Counted from the first letter of the stretch, positions 27,876 to 40,000 are shown. The stretch: 64,000 nucleotides of DNA from Syngnathus acus (GCF_901709675.1 NC_051087.1:2748001-2812000), one strand, 5' to 3'. Made by a program: numbers and translations. Notes: generated from the sequence alone by a model not told the origin.

Positions 27876-29160
27876 AGTTTGAAACAAAATAATGAGAGAC
27901 AAAGAGAAGAAGTGCAAAAAAGCACTTTGTCAAACTCGCTGCGGTTTCGGGGGGGATCAAGCTGAAGGTGGGGCGGGAGGGAGTGAGGGAGGGAGGGAAG
28001 AGGGGTGTGAAATAGGGGGCGCTGGCAGGGGTTGCCACGGCAGCGTTCCGGATGGTCAGGCGGTCTCCTCTCAGGGGGGAGCGGCAAGGGGGACGGGGGG
28101 CTGTCAGGGAGGCTGGCAGGTAGAGACACAAGGCCCTGTGACTGGAGGGGGGGGGGGGGGTCAGCGGGAGAGGACAGAAGTGAGGGGATGGAGGCGATGC
28201 GGCGATGAGGTGGAGGCCTGTCTGATGAGGTGAGGCGAGAGGGAGGGAGGGAGGGAGAGCTCAGAGGGAACTAAATGAGGGTGGAGATGATTAGAGGAGA
28301 ATTACCCAAGTGTGAGGAAAAGGAAGAACCAACGGGGAGAATGCGCCCCGGTCATTAGGCAAGTGATGGAACTCCAACTTTGCTTCTCCCACCTCAACAT
28401 TGTCTTCATCCTCATTATCACGTCTTATATCCACCAAAAAGTTGGAGAACATCTTAAACCTTTTTCCTTTCAAAGTCCATTTCAATTTTGAAGGCTAGAC
28501 TAAAGTTATGGAAACATTCCCAATCATCCATTTGCGTTTTGTCAGGAAGAGGCAAATACAACAGCTAAACTTTCATCGGAGATATTTGAAATAGTGGCTA
28601 ATTCACATTTTACACAAATTTGAAAGTGATTGGTTTATTACGAACGCATGCTCGGCTATAAGAGGGTGTGCACACTTTTGCAACAACAGTATTTCAGGTG
28701 CCTATATTCCTTTCTTCATTCTTCCCACTCATTTTATTGAACTAACTTCTATTCTACTTTTTAATTATGGCGTGCGTGTTTCTTTCAATATCACAAAATC
28801 CTGGCATTTTAACAAGGGTGTGCAGACTTTCTATATCGAGCGTACGGACAAACAAAACACTGTATGCCAAATGTCGTCGTTAGCAGCAGTAGCGAAGGGG
28901 CGGGCGCCTTGACGAGTGACACCCGACGATCATGTGGCTGCGTCTCATTACGTGGAGACCTTTGGGTGCCCCCGCCGCTCTCTCCCCTTTGCCCGCGATC
29001 ACAAGCGAGCTACTCTCATGTGATGTCCTGTGGCTCTGTCGGCAAACAGTGACACTTCTATCCCGGTGCCATCTGATCGACACGCCATGCCTTGTCACAT
29101 GGACACATGCACTCTGTGCAGATTTATGCGCGTGTGAACATCCCTGCAAGGCATAAATCA

Positions 29161-29880
29161 GGTCAGCGACAGTGCCAGCCCTGAGCCTTGTGCTCCCTCT
29201 TAGGTCAAGGCAGCGCTTGAGTTTAGGAATACAGCTTCTTATTGGCTAACTAACTTTGCAAGTGTACAAGCAGTGGACATAAAAAAATTTGCCAAAGGTT
29301 AAAGACAATAGCAGCCCTGAGCCATGTGCTAACACTTAAGCTAATTAATATGGGTTTTCCTGAGGAAATTTGACTTTTGACTATTTGTTAAAGTCACAGA
29401 CAATAGTAATCAATAAAAAAAACAAAAACTGTGTAGACTCCATTATAAAAATACAGTTTTAGGTAAAGGTCAGCGACGTAAAGCCATGTTGTCCGCCAAG
29501 TCATGGGAGCTCTCTGTAGCTAAAGAACACCGCTACAAACTAGCTAAAACATGAACATGCTGAACAAGGTGACAAAAATATTTGTTAAAGGTCAGAAGCA
29601 TTTGCAACTACGGTTTGAGTACAGTTAGCATTCAAGCTAACGACAATTGTGTCGCACCGTTAGCGAAATGTCACTGACGCTAGCAGTCCTTAGCCATGTG
29701 CTCCCGTTTAGGTCCATTGGGCGCTCAAGCTAAGTCACAGCACTTCAAATGAACTAATTCACTTACTAAAATTTATTAACGGAAATATGAGGTAAAAGGT
29801 CACAGACAGACAGTAGCAGCCCTGGGCCATTGCAAAGAACCAGTTTGTGTTTATTAGCGCTAAGTGCTACTTTTCTAATA
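29161..29880 (+). repeat. Decayed minisatellite, unit roughly 120-140 bp
   Basis: A composite motif recurs: AAAGGTCAGCGACA-like, then GCAGCCCTGAGCCATGTGCT-like, then CTTAGGTCAAG/TTAAGCTAA. Starts are visible near 29161, 29297, 29468, 29590, 29671 and 29799, with spacings from about 80 to 170 bp. Copies are diverged and some are partial. There is no coding capacity. It looks like an old tandem array rather than a mobile element. Confidence 0.6.
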
Positions 29881-30219
29881 AGCATAATTTGACAATTCTT
29901 TTTTTCGAACTTATTCCAAAGAACTCACAATTAGACTAAACTTTTGACTTTTTCTAGATGCCTTGTTGTCATGTCAGAGTGCGTTTGTGTCTGCGCGTGT
30001 CTGGGGAATAAGGATGCCGCGGCAGAGCTTTAACCTCACAGCCACTCTTCTATTGATCCGTACAAGCCTCGGTGGCTGTTGCCGCAGAGCCGGCCGGCTG
30101 CGCGCTGTCTTTACGGGCTTTACGCTGCCACCCCCCCTCTATCAAAAAAAAAGAACAGAAGCCACCGACCCCCCCCCCCCCCCAATATCATCTGCTTCTC
30201 TCTCTACCTCACTTTTCCT

Positions 30220-30345
30220 CTAATGAGTTGCAACAGTGATAACGAGGCTGATGATCTTGCATTGATTCGCCTATCACTTGCTTGTCTGGTAATTGATCCG
30301 TAGCTGAGCCTCGAGTTAATTATATGGTCTTCGTCATGGACCCTT
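30220..30345. promoter_or_regulatory. Candidate conserved non-coding element
   Basis: A compact block of complex, repeat-free sequence with ATTGATTCGCC, GGTAATTGATC and GAGTTAATTATAT homeodomain-like words, set between a C-run and pyrimidine-rich flanks, 1.5 kb upstream of the bnc2 promoter. Enhancer activity is inferred only from texture. Confidence 0.2.
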
Positions 30346-30927
30346 TCCCTGGGGTTGATGGTGGCACCATTTTTTTTTTCTTTACATCTTGCCACAGCAT
30401 CTTTTGTCATTTTCCTTGCAAACTTGCCCGATCGTTTCTTTCTTTTTGTCATCCAGGCCATTAACAGCATCCGAGTCGAGTGCACAAATGACAGCTATTA
30501 ACCGGATGCTGCAAGCTTGAAACACAAGAGTGCCACTTGAATAGAAGAAGAAAAAAGTGCATTTCCGAGACATGATGGAGAAAGAGTGGTTCTCCGTATT
30601 GTCATTTCATCTGATTAAGATGAGTTCTGTGCATTACAACTTTGAGCTCAACAAGGCAGCACGAGGCTGACAAGATGCAATTTGAAAGAAGATCAGAAGG
30701 AGGAGCAGAAGATGGGTGGCTTCATTGTTGAAGATGTGACCCACTCTAGGTCGCGTAGATCTATGCTATGGTGGTGTGTGTGTATGTGTGTGTGTGCTCA
30801 CCCCCCCCCCCCACTTTTTGACTGCTGCTGCTGTGGGGACCAATTTGGCTAAAATGGAACCTCTTGCTCATTTTTTTCTTAATTAAAATTTGTGAGCCTC
30901 TGCGGGGGGGGGGGGCGTGTGTCTGCC

Positions 30928-30930
<3 letters not shown>

Positions 30931-30973
<43 letters not shown>
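30931..30973. repeat. (GT)n microsatellite
   Basis: A pure GT array of about 43 bp preceded by a poly-G run (30904-30915) and GTGTGTCTG. Confidence 0.9.
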
Positions 30974-30976
<3 letters not shown>

Positions 30977-31699
30977 GTGGCAGCCTGCCTGCGTTCCATT
31001 AGTCTCTCATTAGAGTCGCAGAAAGTCAAACAAAGGCGGCCGATTTTTGTCGGTAGAACAAGTCTATTGATTCCTTTTTTTCTGTCCTACTATTTAATTT
31101 GCAAATTTTTGTTTTGGGGACTAACTACACACATTCAAGTGCAAAAAGGGCATTGTTTAAAAAAATGCATGTCAAAGTGACATTTTTTATGTAAATAGTG
31201 TCAAAATGATATTTCATATCTGTATGTAAAATTCCGATCACCGATTCATTAGCCGATTCATTTCAAAAGTTTACGACCAATAAAATAACTGGCAGAAGCG
31301 TTTTTGACTATTTTACGATACTTTGGCCTTCAGTTTTTGTTTAACTTTTCGACAGAGAGGCAAACATTGAGTTTTATTTTTCCCAATTCTCTGTATAATG
31401 TAATGTGAAAAAAAAAGAAAATTGAAAAAAAAAAAATTAAATCAGCTAATTGACCATTTTAAAAGCGCTAATATCGGCCGATTAAATCAGCCAGGCTATA
31501 ATAATACCATTATTAAAAGTAATTTGTGTCAATTTGTTATTTCAGAAGTGTGTTTCATCAAACTGACAGCCCTTCTCGGAGCAACCTCAAACTGGCCTAT
31601 TTGGGGGGAAATTCCCCATTTTATCAAAATGATATTTTTCAAACAAGCTTTTTTTTTTTTTTTTAAGAGGACATGACCGTGTGTGTCGGAACGGTCCCG

Positions 31700-31870
31700 T
31701 TTGTGCGCGCGCGCGTGTCGCTCGCAGCAAACATGGTAATGAGGCAGCAGGACCCCCCCCCCCCCCAACAACCCCTCCACCCCTTCACTTTGCCCCCGCC
31801 TCCTTTACCCCGGGCTGAGGAGGTGTGTGTGCGTGTGTGCGTAAGAGAGAGCGAGAAAGTGAGGGGGGAG

Positions 31871-31913
<43 letters not shown>

Positions 31914-32182
31914 GTGGCGCGATGTCATTGAGCATCTCAGTCCGGAGCGCACACGCACAAACCGAGACACACTCACACACGCGCGCGCGCGCAGACACGA
32001 ACACGAGTCGGGCTGAAGCGCTGTGTCCACTTCCTCGGCGGACTACGGAGAGAGTAGAAGGAGGCGGACAGAACAGGAAGGCAAAGGGGAGGAAGGGAGA
32101 GAGAGATCTTAGAGAAAGAGAGCGAGGAAGCTCGTGGCGCGCTCCCACTCATCTTCACGTTGCTGGGACACACACTGAGTTG
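31700..32182 (+). promoter_or_regulatory. bnc2: bnc2 promoter and 5'UTR (CpG/GA-rich)
   Basis: This segment sits directly upstream of the first bnc2 coding exon and changes sharply to CpG-rich sequence. It contains GCGCGCGCG near 31705, a GA array at 31874-31908, and an alternating CA/CG tract at about 31975-31992 that could adopt Z-DNA. Purine-rich sequence (32045-32130) then runs to an ATG at 32183. No TATA box stands out, which fits a dispersed CpG-type promoter. The transcription start cannot be placed exactly. The frame leading into ATG 32183 is open back to about 31673, with an in-frame ATG at 31922, so an N-terminal extension is possible if transcription starts far enough upstream. Confidence 0.55.
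31874..31908. repeat. (GA)n tract in bnc2 5' region
   Basis: A pure GA dinucleotide tract of about 35 bp within the CpG-rich segment upstream of the first coding exon. It could bind GAGA-type factors or be transcribed as 5'UTR. Confidence 0.9.
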
Positions 32183-32185
32183 ATG
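32183..32185 (+). CDS. bnc2: Candidate bnc2 initiator codon at end of exon 1
   Basis: The ATG is the last codon before the splice donor GATG|GTAAGA (donor GT at 32186-32187). Spliced to the acceptor after ATCAAG (32469), it gives M-S-K-E-A-D-V-R in frame with the downstream exon. From memory, mammalian BNC2 has a comparable S-E-E-A-E-V-D-V-R segment, which agrees with this junction. The intron of 284 bp has a C/T-rich tract right up to the acceptor. Initiation context is weak (T at -3), so an upstream in-frame ATG or the internal Met at 32704 could be used instead. Confidence 0.5.
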
Positions 32186-32469
32186 GTAAGACGCTTTGTG
32201 TTGCTTCTTCTGCACTCTTGATGCTACTTTTATTTTTGCGGTGTACGCGTGCGTTCAGAAAGTGAGCCGCCGCCGCCCCCTCCCGTTTTGTTTATTGTCC
32301 CCATTTCGCGTCCTCATCAACTCCAACTCAAGGCCCCCGTTGCAAATTGGCCGCACTTATCTCCCAACCCCCCCCCCCCCTCGCCAAAAGAGGGAGGGCA
32401 ACCCCAAAAGAACCCACCTTCACTTACTTTTCTCCCCCCCTCCCTCCCTTTCTCCCCCCCCCCATCAAG
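32186..32469 (+). other. bnc2: bnc2 intron 1 (short, C-rich)
   Basis: It begins GTAAGA and ends in a long pyrimidine tract (32428-32463) followed by ATCAAG. Three further in-frame NAG acceptors follow within nine bases (after AAG 32475 and GAG 32478), so the first residues of the next exon may vary. The boundaries are inferred from consensus and reading frame. Confidence 0.5.
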
Positions 32470-32808
32470 TCCAAGGAGGCAGATGTGAGAGGCAGCAGTG
32501 AGCGCCACACAGCCCCACAGGAGCCCGCCGCCACCACCAGCACGACCACCGGCAGTGACCCGGAGACGCCCAGCAGCAGCACGCCGCCTCTTCCTCAGCC
32601 TGCAGCGGCCAAGGCTGAGCACGGAGCCGCCGCCGGCCCCGACAGAGAGCCCTCCAGTCGTAGCAGCGGTGGTGCGGGCGCCGGGGGAGCGGGCGAGAGC
32701 TCCATGCAGTTCAGCACCAGACCGCCTAGTGCTGAGCAGCCGGGCTTCATGGGGACATGGCAGCAGCAGACCACTGACGGCAACCTCCTCTACAGAATGT
32801 CCCAGCAG
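32470..32808 (+). CDS. bnc2: bnc2 exon: N-terminal region of basonuclin 2
   Basis: Basonuclin 2 is a nuclear C2H2 zinc-finger protein. In zebrafish its loss disturbs adult pigment stripes, and in humans it is linked to skin pigmentation and craniofacial development. This exon encodes 113 residues. Residues 1-7 (SKEADVR) resemble the mammalian segment. Residues 8-78 are Ala/Ser/Pro/Gly/Thr-rich with no predicted fold. From Met 79 (32704) the diagnostic block MQFSTRPPSAEQPGFMGTW runs to LLYRMSQQ, which matches BNC2 and is absent from BNC1 as I know it. The exon ends in phase 0 at CAG|GTATGA. The 3' boundary is certain. The 5' boundary is inferred: acceptors at 32469, 32475 or 32478 all keep frame. 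The zinc fingers lie beyond the window. Confidence 0.88.
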
Positions 32809-33889
32809 GTATGAAGGATCAACTCTTGGTCCCCCCCCCCTCTCCACTTCCTCATTTTGTACATTGCGGTGGTCCCAACGAGGGGGAAAGTGTATTGTCA
32901 AACTTTCAATTGCTGCTGTGTGTTATTTAACAACTGCTGCGTCTCTCAAATAATATATCTCGTGTAAAATTCACGCAAAGTGATGGATTACAAGGTGCCC
33001 GTGGTTGCTTTTAAATGTCATGGCTGGATTTTTGCTTTTGTAAAAACTTCCATCACTGGAAGCGTGTCATTTGACTTCCCGTGGCCGAGGCAAGGAGCGC
33101 TCGGCGCGGATACGTAAGCGCAGAGGAGCGCGAGCGATCACCGGGTGTCCCGGTGGTCGGAGGATGGAAGCGGTGTGAAGAGGCATCATATCCCCCGATA
33201 TTTTTGCCTCTCGCCCGCGGATGTTACGACTTAATCGTTTCTACTTCATTAATCGGTGATATAGTCTGTAGTTTGTTTTATTTCGATTGGGTTTTTAAAT
33301 GAAGTTTCGGGAGGCTCAGTCAAGAATCGGCGCGCTCGTTGTGTGCGGGCGTGCATGCGTGTACGTGTGTGTGTCAGAGTGTGCGTGTGTGTGAGGGGGA
33401 GACAGTAAAGATAGAGGATGCTTGTTGGCTTGCAGTCCATCATTGCGGGACCTGCGAGGCTCTCGGTACCAGGCACGGTTGCGCAACAAGCATGTGGGGC
33501 TCAAAAGTGGGAGAAAGTTTCGAGCTGCAACGAGGTTTACATTTTAAAGCATCTTTAGGTGATTTATTTGTAATTAAGCGTATTTGACATTTTATAAAGC
33601 TGAAGTGGTGTATTTTACGCAAATGCTGCGTGTGGATGAGGGGGTCAGGTGGATTGGGCACCTGCACCGAATCCGCGTTCTCAATGTTTTTGATGACCGA
33701 TTGTTTTGTCGCAATTAATCTCCTTCCTCCTTTTGCGTCATCTTCTCATGAGATAATAAGGACTTCGTGTGGGGCAGCACCCTAGGGTGCCGTGGCCGCC
33801 TGTTGACAAATATTTTGGGGGGGGGGGAAAGAAAAAAGGGCCTGGGGGAGAGAATGATGCGTTTTGGGTGTCCACAAAGGCCTTAAATC

Positions 33890-33915
33890 ATTTTTAGAAG
33901 AGATTTTTAGAAGAG
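33890..33915. repeat. Short tandem duplication, 13-bp unit
   Basis: Two adjacent copies of ATTTTTAGAAGAG inside the large bnc2 intron. Confidence 0.8.
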
Positions 33916-35439
33916 ATGCGAAGTGTGGAATTTGGAGGGAAATGGCATTTTAAATAAATTGCGGTTACATTCAAAAGAGGAGAAAATGTGTCGTTTGTTA
34001 ACAAGTGTGTGGAAGAAAAAACAATTTGAACAAACGACAATTATTATTTAAGGCAATTTATTCGTGGCAAAAATGAGTGTGGTGTACGAAAAGACGAGCA
34101 AACTTTAACTACATATTTTTAACCAGCTTCTTCATTGGAATTATTTTAAATTTAATAAAACATACATTTTGGAACGTTATTGATGTTTTTTTCTGGGAGG
34201 TGAGAATGAGAACATTTCTTAAAGGGCTTTAATTTATGTCAATTTAAATTGACAGTCGTTATTTATGCTTGAAAGAAAATGTAAACATGTTGACGTCTCT
34301 AAAAAAAAGACCGCACAAGAGCCTCGTTAAGAAGTCAACAGCGTGACTGGAATCAATAAAGCGGCTTCGAATGCATTCAGAAAAGGCAAAAAAAAACACG
34401 TTTAATAAAACAGAGGAAATAATTATTTGACGGAGGGAAGAAGGCAAAGACAAACATTTAAATGAAGAGGATCGATTATTTTCCCTTGCCGCGGTCGTTA
34501 AATGGTTACGAAAAATCGACCCTCGCAAAGTTTACAACCAAGCGCCTATTTTTTTTTTTTTACATTTATTTATCTATTTATTTATTTGACTCCATTAAGC
34601 ACCGCGCTGCTGCGCTTTTGCGCAAAGCCGCAGGCCGCCTCTGCCGCAATGTGAGCACCACCGTAAAAAGAAAACACGCTCTTGTGCTCGCCCGCGTGCG
34701 TGTGTGTTGCGCGTGCACGCTTTATCTCTAAAAAGCGTCTCACCTCTCCTTGCAAGGGTGCTGTAACGGGGCTTCCTATCAAGTGCGACAGGTCGACTAT
34801 GGGCCGAGACCTGGACGAGGGACTGTTTCAACCCGCCCACGCCCTCTTCCCCCACTTTATGACTTAAATAGCAACCCCGCTTTTTTTTTTCTTTTTTCCA
34901 AAACACACACCCAAGCAGAACTTCGCGTATTCATTTCTGCATTTAATATCATTAAGATATAGCAGTTTGAAATGCAAAAATCATTTACAGAAAAATCAAT
35001 AGTTGAGGGTAATAAAAATATAATTTTGAATGCAAAATGATCAATTAATATAGTTTTATACAGCAGATTTTTTTTTTATTATAAATTAAAAATAGTGTGT
35101 TGTAATTAGTGAAAATCTTAGAAAAGCATTTTCAGTTTTAATTTTAATGCTGGCTGCCATGTTATTTACAAAAAAATATGCTTTTTTTTAAGGAATATTG
35201 GGGAAAGCAAAAATCAGTCTGATGAAAATAACGGCGAGTTCTTCGACAACGATAGATACATTTTTAAATCATTCTTATTTTTACAGGCAGTCTAATTTGT
35301 TAGTTTGGAAATGCTTTTTTAATTATTTTTCCTTTTTACATCTTCATTAGAAAACCAACCACCATTTTGTCAATGTGTCAGATTACCAATTTTTTAATTT
35401 GTATTTATTTTAAAACAATCAGGTCAAATTTCAATCTCT

Positions 35440-35600
35440 CTCTACACAATGTCACGTCTCCCCCATCTCGGAAATGCCTTCAAGATGATAACATTAATCT
35501 CGTTGGAGCAGCTCAGGAAGTGATAATGTGACGATTAACACATTGATACACTCACAATATGTGTGTGAGTGCGTTGCAGATGTGCTGCCGATGCATCTTC
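35440..35600. promoter_or_regulatory. Candidate intronic enhancer
   Basis: A repeat-free block containing GATAACATTAATCTCG and GTGATAATGTGACGATTAAC, words of homeodomain and GATA type, followed by a GT-rich flank. Function is inferred from texture only. Confidence 0.2.
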
Positions 35601-36839
35601 GGCAGTGAGCGGCAGAGATTTAATGCACATGTGCAGAATGAGCCACACTGATTGTGTGCGTGCGCGTGTGTGTTATTATTTCCATATCTGACTTTGATGG
35701 GTCGTTGAACACGAGCATATGGGATGTCTATACGTATCTGGTGTCAAGTGTGTGTCTATAACTGTGTGTGTGCGCGTGTACGCTGACACCCAGTTTGTGT
35801 GTGTTGCCATTTCTTTTTCTGAGTGGGTGGCTAAATACTCTTGTGCCAGTTGCTGGAGTGGGTGTGTACAGTCGAGGCGAGCGTGCACGAGGAGTTTATG
35901 GTTGAGTGTGTGTGTGTGTGTGTGTTGGCCGGGACTCCATGTGTGTGCGGGTGCGAGGTGAAGTGTCTCTTGGCCGGCCTTGGCTGGAGGAGAGCGGCGA
36001 GGTGAAAGCGGAGATTTTTGCAAGAAAAACCGCTTTCCTTCCCTTTGCTGACTTTCTTCTTCTTCTTCTCCTTCTATCACTGTCACCCTTTCCTCTATCC
36101 GGCTCAATCTTAACAAAAGAGAGGCTCAATCGACGCTTTATACGCAGTTAAACAGCGGCCTTGAAATGGTGGATAAAAAAAGAAAAAAAATGGTGGTCCA
36201 TTAGTGCGGCAACGACGGCGGCGGCTCGGTTTGTGTTATTGTTGCCAGAGCGCTGACACACACATTTAATGGCATGTTTAACATGTGTTCTATTTTATAT
36301 TGGGAGCATTTGTGGCTTGATTGTTTTTCAGGCTTTTTCCTAGGGCGGTTTTTATTGGGATCGAGAAGGGAATGGCCGGGTTCAAATGCATCCTTCACTC
36401 GTCCCGACATAAATATCAGATTGTGTTGGCAATCCAGCGTGGGCGGTTTTTTTTAGCCTTTGTGTCAGAAAACCTCAACTCCAAACCTTACCTTGACATC
36501 CAGTTTGCTAATCCGGGTCATCGCAGATAAGCCTGGTAAGGAATTTTAGGGATGCGCATTGTCATATATTATCGCCACGACCCAAGGCATGGTTCGGATC
36601 ATGTGCGGCATTACGATTTGGTCCGTTGTCTTTTTTTTTTTTTTAAGGCCCGCCATCTGGAAACAGCCATGTTGACAAAACACGTCAACCACAAACGCAA
36701 TTTGGTAAACGATGCGGAAAGGCTATAAAATGATGGAATTGGGGCCAAGAAATGGACGGCAAACTCGCATATGTATTTATTTTTAAAAATGCCACGATGT
36801 CACGGTGAGCTACCGCCAAGCTGTACAAAACAATAAATA

Positions 36840-37040
36840 CAATCTGATCAGATAATGCTTCATTATATTTCCATTCACATGGAGCTGTCTCTCAAGTGAA
36901 GTGTGGAGAGTCTCTGTCACCGAATTACATAAGTGTTCTCAATGAATATTTATCTTCTTTACTTCTTTGCCGGGCGGCATCATTGGGGTGATTGACCACT
37001 CAATGGAGAAAACTTGTCAATATTTTCAGAGAGAATATGG
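36840..37040. promoter_or_regulatory. Candidate intronic enhancer
   Basis: A complex, repeat-free 200-bp block with CTGATCAGATAATGC, CGAATTACATAAG, AATGAATATTTATC and GGGGTGATTGACC words. It stands out from the surrounding low-complexity intron. Conservation has to be tested. Confidence 0.22.
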
Positions 37041-40000
37041 CTACTTGTTCTTTCGTACGACATCGGGTTAGCTAGCGTTGTGCATTTTTTTACGTCGCAA
37101 TGTTAAAGAATTCGCTTTTCCAATTGCAAAGGCAACTCGCATACCTTTAAAGAGATTTATCAGGATTTTATTTTTTAACTTCACTTCAGAGTTGCTATGT
37201 CGCTTTTGGCTAGTTTCCTGCGGCGAAACAAGTCGCCCATGTGAGGAGAAAGTGCGTGTGTCGCTCAGGATGTCACCACCCTGCTGCGGTCTAATGAGCC
37301 TCACACACACACACACGTACACACACACTCACACAGAGGTATGTGTGAATTTGCGTGTACAGTGCCAGCAAGTCAACATGCACTCCGCGACCGGGGATGG
37401 GAGGGGGGGGAATATTTTTTCGAGAGGAAACGTTCCCGCGTCGGCGTGAGCGCACGTCTGAGACGAAGGTGACACGGCTCGTGACCCGCGCTAAGTGACA
37501 GGAACCCGGCCGGGCCCGACTTTCACGCCGGCTTCTCCCTTTTCCTGTTATTCCTCAACTCCTGATTTTTTTTTGTTCTCCTCTGGAGCGATGCCAGTGC
37601 GACGGGCAAATCGTTTGCTCTTTTTTTTAATTATTATTATTTTGTGTGTCTTAGAGGACTCCCCCCCTCCCCCCTCCCTGTCTGCTGGCTGCCAATTTGC
37701 CCCATCAGCAGTGGCAAGAGAGCTCTCAAGGCAGAGAAGCTTTCATTTGTCTTGTTGTCCGTGTGACTAATGCCACCGCTATTGTCGAAGAGAAAAAAAA
37801 AGCACTCGGGCTGGATTGCTATTATTATTATTATCGCTCAAAATCATCATCATTACAACGCGTGTTTACGGTCGTGGGGGTAATGACGGGCATTTTTGCG
37901 ACCGTTTGTTCCGTCGCTGCTTTTTGCACGTGAATTATCAAAAGTGAACATTTTCTCTGTCCTGTTTTTTTTTTTTTTAAACTTGCAATGGAGATGTGAT
38001 GGCCAGAGGCCCAAAGAGGATTTTTTTTTTGGAAGGGAGGTTCTGGAGAAGGGAGGCTAGTGGTACAGGCCGTGGTCGGCACGTTGCCAACACACACATG
38101 AACGGACTATTCCCTCCCAAAGGCGAAGATAACCTTTATGCACAAACTAGTTTTTTTTTTTTTTGGGGCACACATGGCATCTCATTAGCTACTTTTTGGT
38201 TTTGTTACAACATGTGTAAGCATTTGTTTGCGCTGCTGGATTAATAAGGTTTAATGGCCGCTGTTAAATGCGGCCGCGTCGGCGTCCCGCGGCTCGTGTT
38301 TTCCGAGCCGGGTGACTTTTTGGGGGTTTTGTGTGTGTGGGCCACATGTGTTGTCACATGTCTCCCTCAGAGAGGTGGGGGGGGCACCGGTGGACCCCCA
38401 CCCACCCGTCTCGTGACATTCATTGTGCGACGGAACAACGGGGCAAAGTGAAAAATCTTGTCTGGCTGTAAATGGGAAATTTTGTTTGTGTGTTAAAAGG
38501 AAGGCGAAGGTGTTTTGTTCGCACACACACACACTTGCTGTTGATGTTTTCTCAGTAAATGGCCCGACCTGCCTCTTCCATTGTCGGGAAACACTCAGCG
38601 GTAAAGTGGACGGCCGCAGCTCGTGACGAGCGCGACCCGGACTAGCTTTTAATATTTCATGCTTTTTAATCTATTTGATATGTTTTTCCTTCCCCAAAAA
38701 CATCAACAAGAAAAACACTTTTGTTTTCCTTGTTGATGAGGCTTTGTAAAAAAAAAAAAAAAGGCGACTTCTCGTCAGGTATTTCGTTCCTCTGCCGGTG
38801 CCTCGTAAATTTGCCGCGGCTTGAAAGGAGGCCAGGAGGCTAAAGATCAACGTTTGGCCTGTGATTTAAAGCGCTGACATCGATAAGAATGGCCGGCAAA
38901 ACAACCGCCGGCTTTCCGCAGCGGAATGACACTTAAGAACGTGCAAAAGCGCATTATGACACGGGCGAGAAAGCGAGGGAGGGGGGGGGGGGGGTCGGGG
39001 GTCTGTTAGGGGGAATCAATTGGTAATAGGCTGAAGTCACAGAGGCGATTAGAGGCGTCGACTCGCCCCGTGTTGTAAATGCTGTCAGATCTGTTCAAGG
39101 AAGCCTAATACCTCTCAGGTTGAAAGCTGTAATAACATCAAGTGTAAGTCGAGCTGCGGGGAAGTGCAAGGGTGAGTCTGGGCAGGCTGGAAAGAAAAAA
39201 AAAAAAATAGGAACAGGAAGTGGTTGAAAGTGGTTCAACATTGAGGTGTGCACGTGTATACCAGGAGCAAGGAGGGGGGGGGGGGGAAGTGGCAATGGGA
39301 GGGGTCGGGCTAATTCATTTGGCCTCATTAGAGTCAGGGATGGGGGGGGCACCGCCCACAGGGGTCCCCCCCCACAAGTGCACCCTGGTAGATTTATGCA
39401 AACACCCTTAAGCCCCTTTCACACTGCCTTCATGGCAATTTGGCGCATCACAGGCATGACGGCTATTTGCTTGTCGCTTTCAGGCAGCGATGGTCGGGTC
39501 GGCCGCTGAGGCTTTGCGCATTGACATAATGACGTGAAAAATTCGGATCCTTATCGGGCTTCCGTGGAGCTCGATGACCCTGAATCGAGCTACGATTGCT
39601 TCGGACTTCGAGCCCAGCTTAGACAGCGACTATCGTGTGTGTCTGTCGTCTCAAGCACATACTTACACACACACCCACAAAATCTTTTCACACACACACA
39701 GGCACACACAAAATCTTTTTACGCACACACACACACTCAGATGACACAGGCACATGGCGCAGTTTGGGGAATAGAAAATTGCCTTCTCAGGAAGGCCCCG
39801 GCCAATTAAGGACCTGACCGTATTGAATGTCAAGTGTTAATTTAGCCCCACCCCCGCCCCCGCTCCTTTCTGTACAAGCCGCCCACCATTTCCCTGCAGT
39901 GTGGGTCCCAGGGATGAGCCAAAGTTGATTGCTGCTCCATATTATGTGTCGCAAGCATAAGTGGCAAACGTGCCCCCTCCTTGTTAGCCTTCAGCGGAGC

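Noticed and set aside
32317-32901. 194-codon open frame on the minus strand
   Set aside because: Antisense shadow of the GC-rich bnc2 exon and its flanks; no recognisable protein features.
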